From: an uncultured Clostridia bacterium | GTDB taxonomy: Bacteria > Bacillota_A > Clostridia > Christensenellales > Aristaeellaceae | Length of the DNA: 9,565 nucleotides | Assembly (NCBI GenBank): GCA_945871545.1 | Contig: CAMBWJ010000045.1 | Location: forward strand, 1 to 9,565 | Reading direction: 5' to 3' | Part shown: positions 1-6,489 of the stretch, in pieces | Layout: each line of letters begins with the position of its first letter | Position numbering within the stretch: position 1 is the stretch's first letter | The notes under the pieces: generated by a model | Seen by the model: the letters and a program-made list of their open reading frames with translations, nothing else | Database searches by the model: none | Told to the model about the DNA's origin: nothing | Program-made: the position numbers and the translations under genes

Positions 1-33
1 ATCACCCATGCCTTGTATCAAAACATGGGTGAT
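1..33. repeat. Inverted repeat at the window edge downstream of kdpE
   Basis: ATCACCCATG (1-10) and CATGGGTGAT (24-33) form a perfect 10-bp stem around a 13-nt loop. It begins about 105 nt after the kdpE stop and could end the kdp transcript, but the bases that would show a U-run lie outside the window. Loop bases 14-21 (TGTATCAA) are also the exact complement of TTGATACA at 56-63, which would allow a pseudoknot. The remaining 34-137 holds no gene I can support. Confidence 0.45.
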
Positions 34-95
34 TAGGTGGCTAATCCGGTTGATATTGATACAGTGGACGATGCACCAGAGAAGATGCAAAGGCG

Positions 96-108
96 GGTGC
101 AATGCACC
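96..108. repeat. 13-bp palindrome downstream of kdpE
   Basis: GGTGCA-A-TGCACC is a perfect palindrome with a one-base centre, 30 nt past the kdpE stop. TGCACC also occurs at 72-77. As RNA it would give a 5-bp stem with a three-base loop and no U-run, which is too weak for a terminator. A protein-binding site for a gene beyond the window, or chance, is equally possible. Confidence 0.25.
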
Positions 109-137
109 ATTATTTGATCCGAAGCGAGGCCCTGAGA

Positions 138-851
138 TTATTGTAGATTCGGGAGCTGAATCATTCTGTAACCCACGCCGATGTGCGTCTGGATGTATTT
201 TTCACCCTTGCTGTTGGCGCACAGCTTTTTGTGCAGTGAAGTCATGAATACGCGCAGGTTTGTGACCTCATCCATACCAGCCCGGGCGCTGCCCCATATG
301 GCGCGAACAATCATATCGTGGGTCAACACCTTGCCCATGTACTGGGCGAGCATTGCCAGAATTTTGTATTCAATGGGCGTCAGATGCACGATTTCCCCAT
401 TGACCCGAACTTCCATGGAATCATAATTGATGATCAATCCACCGTTTTTGAACTGCTTCGCGCCCTGATCCATTCCACGCTGAAACTCCATTCGGCGAAG
501 GGATGCGCGGATTCGTGCCATCAGCTCCTCAACGTTGAAGGGCTTCGAGACATAGTCGTCCGCGCCGTGGTTCAATGCCTCGATCTTATCCGTGTCCTCA
601 CTCCGGGCGCTGACAACGATGATCGGCACGGTGGATTTCTTCCGTATTTCGTCGATTACCTGTATGCCGTCCGTATCCGGCAGACCAAGATCCAGAAGAA
701 TGATGCTCGGAGCTTGCGTCCGCGCCTGTACAATGGCGGATGCACCGTTGTAGGCTGTGAAGACGCCAAACCGCTCCGCCTCCAGAGCCGTTTGAATCAG
801 GCTGCGTATGGCCTTGTCATCCTCAACAATCAGTATGCTGTATTTCTTCAT
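138..851 (-). CDS. kdpE: KdpE, OmpR-family response regulator of the kdp operon
   Basis: A 237-residue regulator, the expected partner of KdpD and activator of kdpFABC. The receiver domain shows E10-D11-D12, phospho-acceptor D54 (LLDLGLPD), S81 (VVSAR) and K103 (SKPF). The winged-helix domain shows HLTPIEYKIL and THIGVGYRM. The start at 851 overlaps the kdpD stop by 4 nt (ATGA) and has GGAGG 9 nt upstream inside kdpD. A longer frame from 917 is open but only duplicates coding sequence of kdpD. The recognition-helix region (VTNLRVFMTSLHKKL) differs clearly from that of the other regulator in the window (DTQALRTLTAGLRRKI). GC is lower than in the neighbours: 45% and 47% in two sampled 60-nt lines (361-480), against 58-67% in the second regulator. 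The position makes the kdpE assignment firm, though by sequence the second regulator is at least as close to E. coli KdpE. Confidence 0.93.
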   Translation of the reverse strand: MKKYSILIVEDDKAIRSLIQTALEAERFGVFTAYNGASAIVQARTQAPSIILLDLGLPDTDGIQVIDEIRKKSTVPIIVVSARSEDTDKIEALNHGADDYVSKPFNVEELMARIRASLRRMEFQRGMDQGAKQFKNGGLIINYDSMEVRVNGEIVHLTPIEYKILAMLAQYMGKVLTHDMIVRAIWGSARAGMDEVTNLRVFMTSLHKKLCANSKGEKYIQTHIGVGYRMIQLPNLQ

Positions 852-3562
852 GATGCTGTTCCTCCGATCTGCATATCGGGATTGTTCTCCTTCTGAAGCC
901 GTAGGCAGAATACACATCCATGCGGCACGTTATCCCGAACCGAGATGCTGCCGCCGTGCGCATTGGCGATTGTCCGGCAGAGTGCAAGGCCCAGGCCAAT
1001 GCCGCGTCTGCCATCGCCATGGACATTGTTGGCCGTATAGAACATTCCGAACAGTTTTTCCTTCTCCGCATCGGGCACGCCCGGCCCCTGATCCGAGACC
1101 TCGATGCACGCCTGATGGCCTTCAGAATAGCTTCGCAGGCAGATTTCCGTTCCCGGAGGCGTATACTTCACTGCGTTATCGATCAGGTTGACGATCACCT
1201 GAACGATCAGATGCGCATCCATGTGCGCCATCAGGTATTCATCCTCCTGTTCGATCTTCAGACTGCGCCCCTTGAGCCTGCTCTGGGTGTGCGACACGGC
1301 CTCCTCAATCACATCGCCAACCATCTCCGGCTGGAGCTTCAGTGCAGCCGCGTCGTTTTCCACGCGCGTCATGGCCAGCAGGTTCTCCACCAGCTCCTCC
1401 AGCCACTGGGAATCATGCTCGATGTCATCGTACAGCTGGCGGCGCTTGGTTTTCTCCAGCCTTCCATCCTCGCGGAGCAACAGCTCCGCATTGCCGGAGA
1501 TGGAGGTCAGCGGTGTGCGCAGATCATGGGAGATCATTCGCAGAAGGTTTGCCTGGAATTCCGCCTGTTCTGCCTCGCGCTGCACCTGATTCTTCGTCCG
1601 CGTCAGGCGGATGCGCTCAATGGCCAGCGAGACCACATCCAGCAGCGTCAGCAGCAGATTTCGTTCAAAGGAACCAAGTGTGCCGCCGTCCGCCAGCGAA
1701 ATGCCCACCACTGCCTGAACCGCATCCTGGCTGCGCGCCGCAAGGTACAGACACTTCGCTCCCGGCAGTGTACCCGTGGTTGCTCCGGCATGCTTGCGGT
1801 TCTTGAACACCCACGCGGCCACGGCGCATTCGTCGGGGGTCGTGTAGAACGCCGCATCGTGGGGATCGTCCCGCGCAGGAAAGAACAGGGGATCGCCCAG
1901 CGCCTTTCCTGCGGAATAGAGCGTCACGCTCCGCCCCAGCAGCGCAACCAGCTCGCTGCCAAGCTCCTCCAGCAGCTCCCGTTCGTCGGTGATGCGCTGA
2001 AACTTCTGACTGGCCCGCAGCAAAATCTCCGTGCGGTGGGCCTTTTCCGCCTCCTGTCTCGCCTGCCGCCGCACCCGCCGCGCCATGCTGCCGGATACGA
2101 TCGACACCAGCAGCATCAGCAGAAACGCCATGCCATAGCCGGGATCGGATACCCGGAAGGTCAGGTAGGGCTCGGTGAAAAAGTAGTTGTAGGTCAGAAC
2201 GCTCACCACAGCCATGGCAAGTCCCAGCAGTCGGTTGCCGGTGGTCACTGCCGTCAGCAGTATGCCGAACACATAGAGCGTGATCACAAACGCATCGTTG
2301 AAGCCCATGGACTTGCTGACCACGCTCAACGCTGTGGACAGGATGAAGATCAGCAGCGCCAATCCCGCCGAGCGAAGATTCAGCGGTGCATCCTTCACAT
2401 GCCCCGCGCCGCCAGCGCGATACTTCTTCTCTGTGCCAGCGCCGGGAATGATGTACACGTCGATGTCGGGCGTAAGCTCGTTCAGCCGTTCCACGAAGCT
2501 CTTTCTCCGCCCGAAAAGCACGGCGCGGGTGTTGGTGCGGCCCAGCACGATTTTGGTCACGCCGCTGACCTTGGCGTATTCGGCAATCTGCACGGGGACG
2601 TCATCCCCATATACGGTGACGATGCGCGCGCCCAGCTGCTCCGCCAGCCGCATGTTTTCCTTCAGCCGCCGGTCGTCCTCGCTGCTCATCCGTTCTGTCT
2701 GAGAACCCATCACATACAGTGCGGTGAATCGTCCGTGAAACGCCTCGCACAGCCGCGCAGCCGTGCGGATGACCTTCGGATTGGAGGGCGCGGCGGACAG
2801 GCAGATCAGGATGTGCTCGGCAATCGCAGCGCTCGCCTTCGCGGAGGACCTCTGGGCAACGCGATTGACCCGGTCCGCAGTTCTGCGCAGGGCGATCTCC
2901 CGCAACGCCGTCAGGTTCTCCACGGTGAAGAAGTTCTCCAGCGCGCGATGGGCCTGCGCGCTGCGGTAGACCTTGCCTGCCTGAAGGCGCGCCAGCAGGT
3001 CTGCCGGTTCAATGTCCACCAGCTCAACCTGATCGGCCTCGTCGAAGATGCGATCCGGTACCCGTTCGCGCACCAGCACGCCGGTGATGGATGCAACCAG
3101 ATCGTTGAGGCTCTCCAGGTGCTGGACATTGACGGTCGTATAGACGTCGATGCCGCTGCGGAGCAGCTCCTTGACGTCCTGAAACCGCTTCTCATGCCGG
3201 CTGCCCTCCGCGTTTGTGTGGGCAAGTTCGTCTACAAGAATCAGCTGCGGCGCGCGCTTCAGGGCTGCGTCCAGATCAAAGTCGCGCAAAAGCACGCCCT
3301 TGTGCCGGACTTCACGGAGCGGCAGCTGCTCCAGTCCATCGACCAGCGCCATGGTCTCCGGGCGTGTGTGGGGTTCAATGTAGCCGATCACCACGTCCAT
3401 GCCGCTTCGCTTCGCCGCGTGCGCGGCCTCCAGCATGGCATAGGTCTTGCCCACGCCCGCCGCATAGCCAAAGAAGATCTTCAATTTTCCATGGCTGCGC
3501 TCCTGCTTCTGTTCCTGCTCCACCTGCCGCAGCAATGCGTCCGGATCCGGTCTGTGTTCCAT
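848..3562 (-). CDS. kdpD: KdpD, membrane sensor histidine kinase for potassium limitation
   Basis: A 904-residue kinase (E. coli 894) that phosphorylates KdpE and removes the phosphate when potassium is ample. Residues counted from the ATG at 3562. In order: cytoplasmic KdpD domain with Walker A GVGKT (36-40) and VDELAHTN (110-117); a universal-stress-protein domain (about 247-370); four membrane helices (about 397-493, DUF4118); a GAF-like region (about 515-650); the HisKA box MISHDLRTPL with phospho-acceptor H679; and the ATPase domain with N-box NLIDNAVKY (792-800), G1 DQGPGVP (824-830) and G2 GIGLGLAL (854-861). The stress-protein domain contains S256-A-A258, 20 residues, then FTALY (279-283). 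This is a one-substitution match to the SxS-x20-FTAxY c-di-AMP motif known in S. aureus KdpD. The TGA overlaps the kdpE ATG (ATGA), so translation is coupled. An alternative start at 3583 would add 7 residues but lacks a ribosome binding site. Confidence 0.97.
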   Translation of the reverse strand: MEHRPDPDALLRQVEQEQKQERSHGKLKIFFGYAAGVGKTYAMLEAAHAAKRSGMDVVIGYIEPHTRPETMALVDGLEQLPLREVRHKGVLLRDFDLDAALKRAPQLILVDELAHTNAEGSRHEKRFQDVKELLRSGIDVYTTVNVQHLESLNDLVASITGVLVRERVPDRIFDEADQVELVDIEPADLLARLQAGKVYRSAQAHRALENFFTVENLTALREIALRRTADRVNRVAQRSSAKASAAIAEHILICLSAAPSNPKVIRTAARLCEAFHGRFTALYVMGSQTERMSSEDDRRLKENMRLAEQLGARIVTVYGDDVPVQIAEYAKVSGVTKIVLGRTNTRAVLFGRRKSFVERLNELTPDIDVYIIPGAGTEKKYRAGGAGHVKDAPLNLRSAGLALLIFILSTALSVVSKSMGFNDAFVITLYVFGILLTAVTTGNRLLGLAMAVVSVLTYNYFFTEPYLTFRVSDPGYGMAFLLMLLVSIVSGSMARRVRRQARQEAEKAHRTEILLRASQKFQRITDERELLEELGSELVALLGRSVTLYSAGKALGDPLFFPARDDPHDAAFYTTPDECAVAAWVFKNRKHAGATTGTLPGAKCLYLAARSQDAVQAVVGISLADGGTLGSFERNLLLTLLDVVSLAIERIRLTRTKNQVQREAEQAEFQANLLRMISHDLRTPLTSISGNAELLLREDGRLEKTKRRQLYDDIEHDSQWLEELVENLLAMTRVENDAAALKLQPEMVGDVIEEAVSHTQSRLKGRSLKIEQEDEYLMAHMDAHLIVQVIVNLIDNAVKYTPPGTEICLRSYSEGHQACIEVSDQGPGVPDAEKEKLFGMFYTANNVHGDGRRGIGLGLALCRTIANAHGGSISVRDNVPHGCVFCLRLQKENNPDMQIGGTAS

Positions 3563-3570
3563 GCCGCCCA

Positions 3571-3576
3571 CCTCCT
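3571..3576 (-). promoter_or_regulatory. Ribosome binding site that fixes the kdpD start
   Basis: AGGAGG lies 8 nt before the ATG at 3562. The in-frame ATG at 3583 lies upstream of this site and has no comparable sequence before it. The shorter protein (start 3562) is therefore preferred. Confidence 0.8.
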
Positions 3577-3594
3577 GTTTCATTAACCAGACCA

Positions 3595-3616
3595 GGGGAG
3601 CGCATCGGCGCTCCCC
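3595..3616 (-). terminator. Hairpin between kdpC and kdpD, possible partial terminator or mRNA stabiliser
   Basis: GGGGAGCGC, a four-base loop CGAT, then GCGCTCCCC form a perfect 9-bp GC-rich stem on the minus strand. What follows (CTGGTCTGGTTAATG written from the last C) is only modestly T-rich, so it is a weak intrinsic terminator at best. Lying exactly between the pump genes and the sensor genes, it could lower kdpDE expression relative to kdpFABC or protect the 3' end of the pump mRNA after processing. The structure is certain; its action is inferred. Confidence 0.55.
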
Positions 3617-3626
3617 AATCTTGGAA

Positions 3627-4232
3627 TTATTCCTTCAGTATGCCGTCCAGTGCCAGGTTGACCTTCAGCACATTGACGCGCGGCTCGCCGAAAATGCCGA
3701 ACAGGCGACCGGTGGTGTAGCGCTCGATGATTTCGCGCACCTCGTCCTCCGTCCAGTCGGTATTCGCGGCGATGCGCTTCACCTGATACTCCGCCGCCTC
3801 GGGGGAAATCTCGGGATCGAGGCCGGAGCCGGATTCGGTGATCAGCTCCACCGGAACCGGCGCATCGCCCATCTCGGGATGAGCTGCGCGGATGGCCGCC
3901 ACGCGCTCGGCATAGACCGCATCCTGCTCGTCGCTGGCAGGAGACTTGTTGGAGGCCCAGCTGTAGGCCAGCGGATTGCCGTCCGCATCGGCAAAGCTCT
4001 CCGTGTCGATGCGCATTGGCCGTCCCCACAGATGATTCATCTGCGTGAACTGCTGGCCGATGTGCTCGCTTCCGTAATTCACGCCGTCGATCACAATCAG
4101 ATCGCCGTTGGCCTGCTTGTGGAACAGGGCCTGCGCAAGGCCGGTGGTGACCAGCGGATAGACCACGCCGCACAGCAGCGTCAGCACCAGCACAAAAGCC
4201 AGCGCCTTGCCGGATATCTTCAATGCTTTCAT
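3627..4232 (-). CDS. kdpC: KdpC, accessory subunit of the K+-transporting ATPase
   Basis: A 201-residue subunit (E. coli 190) with one N-terminal membrane helix (about 9-33) and a large extracytoplasmic domain; it contacts KdpA at the potassium entrance. Family blocks are clear: VYPLVTTGLAQ (24-34), GSEHIGQQF (54-62), WGRP (69-72), SGSGLDPEISPEAAEYQ (134-150) and the C-terminal GEPRVNVLKVNLALD (182-196). The start at 4232 has GAGGAGG 8 nt upstream, directly after the stop of the 42-aa ORF. Ten nt after its TAA stop begins a perfect 9-bp hairpin that separates it from kdpD. Confidence 0.97.
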   Translation of the reverse strand: MKALKISGKALAFVLVLTLLCGVVYPLVTTGLAQALFHKQANGDLIVIDGVNYGSEHIGQQFTQMNHLWGRPMRIDTESFADADGNPLAYSWASNKSPASDEQDAVYAERVAAIRAAHPEMGDAPVPVELITESGSGLDPEISPEAAEYQVKRIAANTDWTEDEVREIIERYTTGRLFGIFGEPRVNVLKVNLALDGILKE

Positions 4233-4247
4233 CCCCAGTTCCTCCTC

Positions 4248-4376
4248 TCAGTGCACAAAGCGCGGAAGAAAGACCGCATAGCGAAGGCCGACAATCAGCG
4301 CAGAGAGAACCAACAGCATGCCAAAGATCTTTGCTGCGTGCAGGACAGAATGCTTTTTCATCATAATCGTATCCAT
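4248..4376 (-). CDS. Unnamed 42-aa single-helix membrane protein between kdpB and kdpC
   Basis: Not a family I recognise. The frame starts MDTIMMKKHSVLHAAK, contains a hydrophobic segment from about I17 to L31 (IFGMLLVLSALIVGL), and ends RYAVFLPRFVH. It has a strong ribosome binding site, AGGAGG (4390-4385), 8 nt before the ATG and overlapping the kdpB stop. The next ATG codons (M5, M6) would be 20 nt or more away, so M1 is favoured. Its TGA is followed 15 nt later by kdpC, whose own AGGAGG starts right after it. Good translation signals at both ends and exact fit in the gap argue for a real gene. Lysines before the helix suggest the N-terminus is inside. E. coli has no gene here. From memory, Clostridium acetobutylicum has extra small kdp genes (kdpZ, kdpY, kdpX) at other places, and I cannot say whether this is related. 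A second KdpF-like accessory subunit is the most natural guess. Confidence 0.75.
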   Translation of the reverse strand: MDTIMMKKHSVLHAAKIFGMLLVLSALIVGLRYAVFLPRFVH

Positions 4377-4384
4377 AATTCTTT

Positions 4385-4390
4385 CCTCCT
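4385..4390 (-). promoter_or_regulatory. Ribosome binding site supporting the 42-aa ORF
   Basis: AGGAGG, 8 nt before the ATG at 4376, shares its first bases with the kdpB stop codon (TAAGGAGG). A ribosome finishing kdpB would sit on this site, which suggests translational coupling. It is the main evidence that the small frame is translated and that M1, not M5 or M6, is the start. Confidence 0.75.
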
Positions 4391-6465
4391 TACACAAGTT
4401 GAAGCGCGACCAGGATCAGGTCGATCAGCTTGATGAAGATAAACGGCGCGGCCAGTCCGCCCAGGCCATAGACCAGCAGGTTGTGGCTCAGCAGCTTCTT
4501 CGCCGGAACCTCGCGGTACTTGACGCCCTTCAGCGCCAGTGGGATCAGCGCGATGATGATCAGCGCGTTGTAGATGATGGCGGAGAGAATCGCGCTCTCC
4601 GGGCTGTGCAGCTTCATGATGTTCAGCGCCTGCAGTCCGGGGAAGAGGCCGATGAACATGGCGGGGATGATGGCGAAGTACTTCGCCACATCGTTGGCGA
4701 TGGAGAAGGTGGTCAGGCTGCCGCGGGTCATCAGCAGCTGCTTGCCGATGCGCACCACGTCGATCAGCTTGGTGGGCGAGGAATCCAGATCCACCATATT
4801 GCCGGCCTCCTTGGCTGCCTGCGTGCCGCTGTTCATGGCCACGGCCACATCGGCCTGTGCCAGCGCGGGCGCGTCGTTGGTGCCGTCGCCGGTCATGGCA
4901 ACCAGATGGCCCTTCTTCTGGAAGTCGCGGATCATTTCCAGCTTGCCCTCCGGCGTCGCCTCGGCCAGGAAGTCGTCCACGCCGGCCTCGGCGGCGATGG
5001 CGGCGGCGGTCAGGGGATTGTCGCCGGTAATCATGATGGTCTTGATGCCCATCTTGCGCAGGTCGGCGAACTTCTCCTTCACGCCCTGTTTGATGATGTC
5101 CTTGAGTTCAATCACGCCCAGCACCCGCGCGTTCTTGGCCACCACCAGCGGTGTGCCGCCCTTTTCGGCGATGCTGCGCACCAGACGGTCGCAGGCGTCG
5201 GGGTAGGTTCCGTACTGGTTCACGACGTAGGCGCGAATCGCCTCCGCCGCGCCCTTGCGGATTTCCACGCCGCCGGGAAGGTTCACGCCGCTCATGCGCG
5301 TCTTTGCGGTGAAGGGCACGAACTCGGCGTGCATGTTTTCCATATCCCGTCCGCGCAGGCCGAATTGCTCCTTGGCCAGAACCACGATGGAACGGCCCTC
5401 CGGCGTCTCATCTGCCAACGAGGAGACCTGCGCCGCATCGGCCATCTGCTCCGGCGTCACGCCGTCCATGGGATAGAACTTCGACGCCTGACGGTTGCCC
5501 AGGGTAATGGTGCCGGTCTTGTCCAGCAGCAGCACGTCTACGTCTCCGGCAGCTTCAATCGCGCGTCCGCTCATGGCCAGCACATTGGCCTGATTCAGGC
5601 GACTCATGCCCGCGATGCCGATGGCGGACAGCAGCGCGCCGATGGTGGTCGGGGCCAGGCAGACCAGCAGTGCCACCAGCGCGGTCACGCTGGACGGATT
5701 CGCCATGAAGTACTGCCTTGCATCAAAGTCGGAGAAGGCGTACAGCGAGACGGTGACCAGCAGGAAGATGATGGTCAGCGCCACCAGCAGAATCTGAAGC
5801 GCGATTTCGTTCGGGGTCTTTTTGCGGGACGAACCCTCGACCATGGCGATCATCTTGTCCAGAAAGCTCTCGCCGGTGTCGCAGGTCACCTTGATCACCA
5901 GCCAGTCGGACACCACGGTGGTGCCGCCGGTGACGGCGCTGCGATCTCCGCCGCTTTCGCGGATGACCGGCGCGGATTCGCCGGTGATGGCGCTCTCATC
6001 CACGCTGGCCACGCCCTCGATGACCTCGCCGTCGGCAGGAATCTGCTCTCCGGCCTTCACGATCACGATGTCACCCTTCTTCAGCAGCGCCGAAGCGACC
6101 TTCGTGATCTTGTCCTTTTCGTTGATAGAAGGAATCTTGTGGGCCTCCACGTCGCGCTTGGCTGCGCGCAGCGCGTCGGCCTGGGCCTTGCCGCGTCCCT
6201 CGGCGATGGCCTCGGCGAAGTTAGCGAACAGGCAGGTGAACCACAGTATGACCGCGATGGCCAGGATAAAGCCCGCGCTCAGCCCCGCATCCTTTACGCC
6301 GAACAGCGCGCAGACGAACAGGAGGCTCGTCAGGATGGCGGAAACATAGACCAGAAACATCACCGGATTCTTGATCTGCACGCGGGGATCGAGCTTGGCA
6401 AACGCATCGCCCACCGCCCGCAGCATCATCTTTTTATCCGAGAGATACGAAGGATTCTTTTTCAT
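4390..6465 (-). CDS. kdpB: KdpB, ATP-hydrolysing P-type ATPase subunit of the potassium pump
   Basis: A class IA P-type ATPase of 691 residues (E. coli 682), which hydrolyses ATP to drive potassium through KdpA. Visible in order: N-terminal membrane helices (about 33-90); the actuator loop TGES (161-164); membrane helices around 223-285 with the CAPTTIGAL motif; the phosphorylation motif DKTGTIT with aspartate D315; KGAAEA in the nucleotide-binding domain (404-409); TGDNPLTA (480-487); the hinge motif TGDGTNDAP (525-533); and three C-terminal helices. D592 and K595 in NDVAKYF match the E. coli D583/K586 pair used in coupling. S164 of TGES corresponds to the E. coli serine whose phosphorylation shuts the pump off. 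GGTGAT, complementary to the 16S rRNA 3' end, sits 6 nt before the start. The stop codon TAA is the first part of the next gene's ribosome binding site (TAAGGAGG). Confidence 0.98.
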   Translation of the reverse strand: MKKNPSYLSDKKMMLRAVGDAFAKLDPRVQIKNPVMFLVYVSAILTSLLFVCALFGVKDAGLSAGFILAIAVILWFTCLFANFAEAIAEGRGKAQADALRAAKRDVEAHKIPSINEKDKITKVASALLKKGDIVIVKAGEQIPADGEVIEGVASVDESAITGESAPVIRESGGDRSAVTGGTTVVSDWLVIKVTCDTGESFLDKMIAMVEGSSRKKTPNEIALQILLVALTIIFLLVTVSLYAFSDFDARQYFMANPSSVTALVALLVCLAPTTIGALLSAIGIAGMSRLNQANVLAMSGRAIEAAGDVDVLLLDKTGTITLGNRQASKFYPMDGVTPEQMADAAQVSSLADETPEGRSIVVLAKEQFGLRGRDMENMHAEFVPFTAKTRMSGVNLPGGVEIRKGAAEAIRAYVVNQYGTYPDACDRLVRSIAEKGGTPLVVAKNARVLGVIELKDIIKQGVKEKFADLRKMGIKTIMITGDNPLTAAAIAAEAGVDDFLAEATPEGKLEMIRDFQKKGHLVAMTGDGTNDAPALAQADVAVAMNSGTQAAKEAGNMVDLDSSPTKLIDVVRIGKQLLMTRGSLTTFSIANDVAKYFAIIPAMFIGLFPGLQALNIMKLHSPESAILSAIIYNALIIIALIPLALKGVKYREVPAKKLLSHNLLVYGLGGLAAPFIFIKLIDLILVALQLV

Positions 6466-6489
6466 AATCGCATCACCCTATCCTTTCCA

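Noticed and set aside
1..119. Plus-strand tail ITHALYQNMGD ending at TAG (34-36), and an open stretch after it to TGA (117-119)
   Set aside because: Only 11 codons are visible of the first, fully inside the inverted repeat, and the second has no ATG start or ribosome binding site at its head; neither can be supported as coding.
138..917. Longer kdpE starting at 917
   Set aside because: The extra 22 residues are an out-of-frame reading of the kdpD 3' end; the ATG at 851 has GGAGG and begins at the conserved family start.
920..3586. An 888-codon open frame on the plus strand antisense to kdpD
   Set aside because: Same explanation: a mirror frame of an unmistakable kdpD, with no domain of its own and no sensible gene context.
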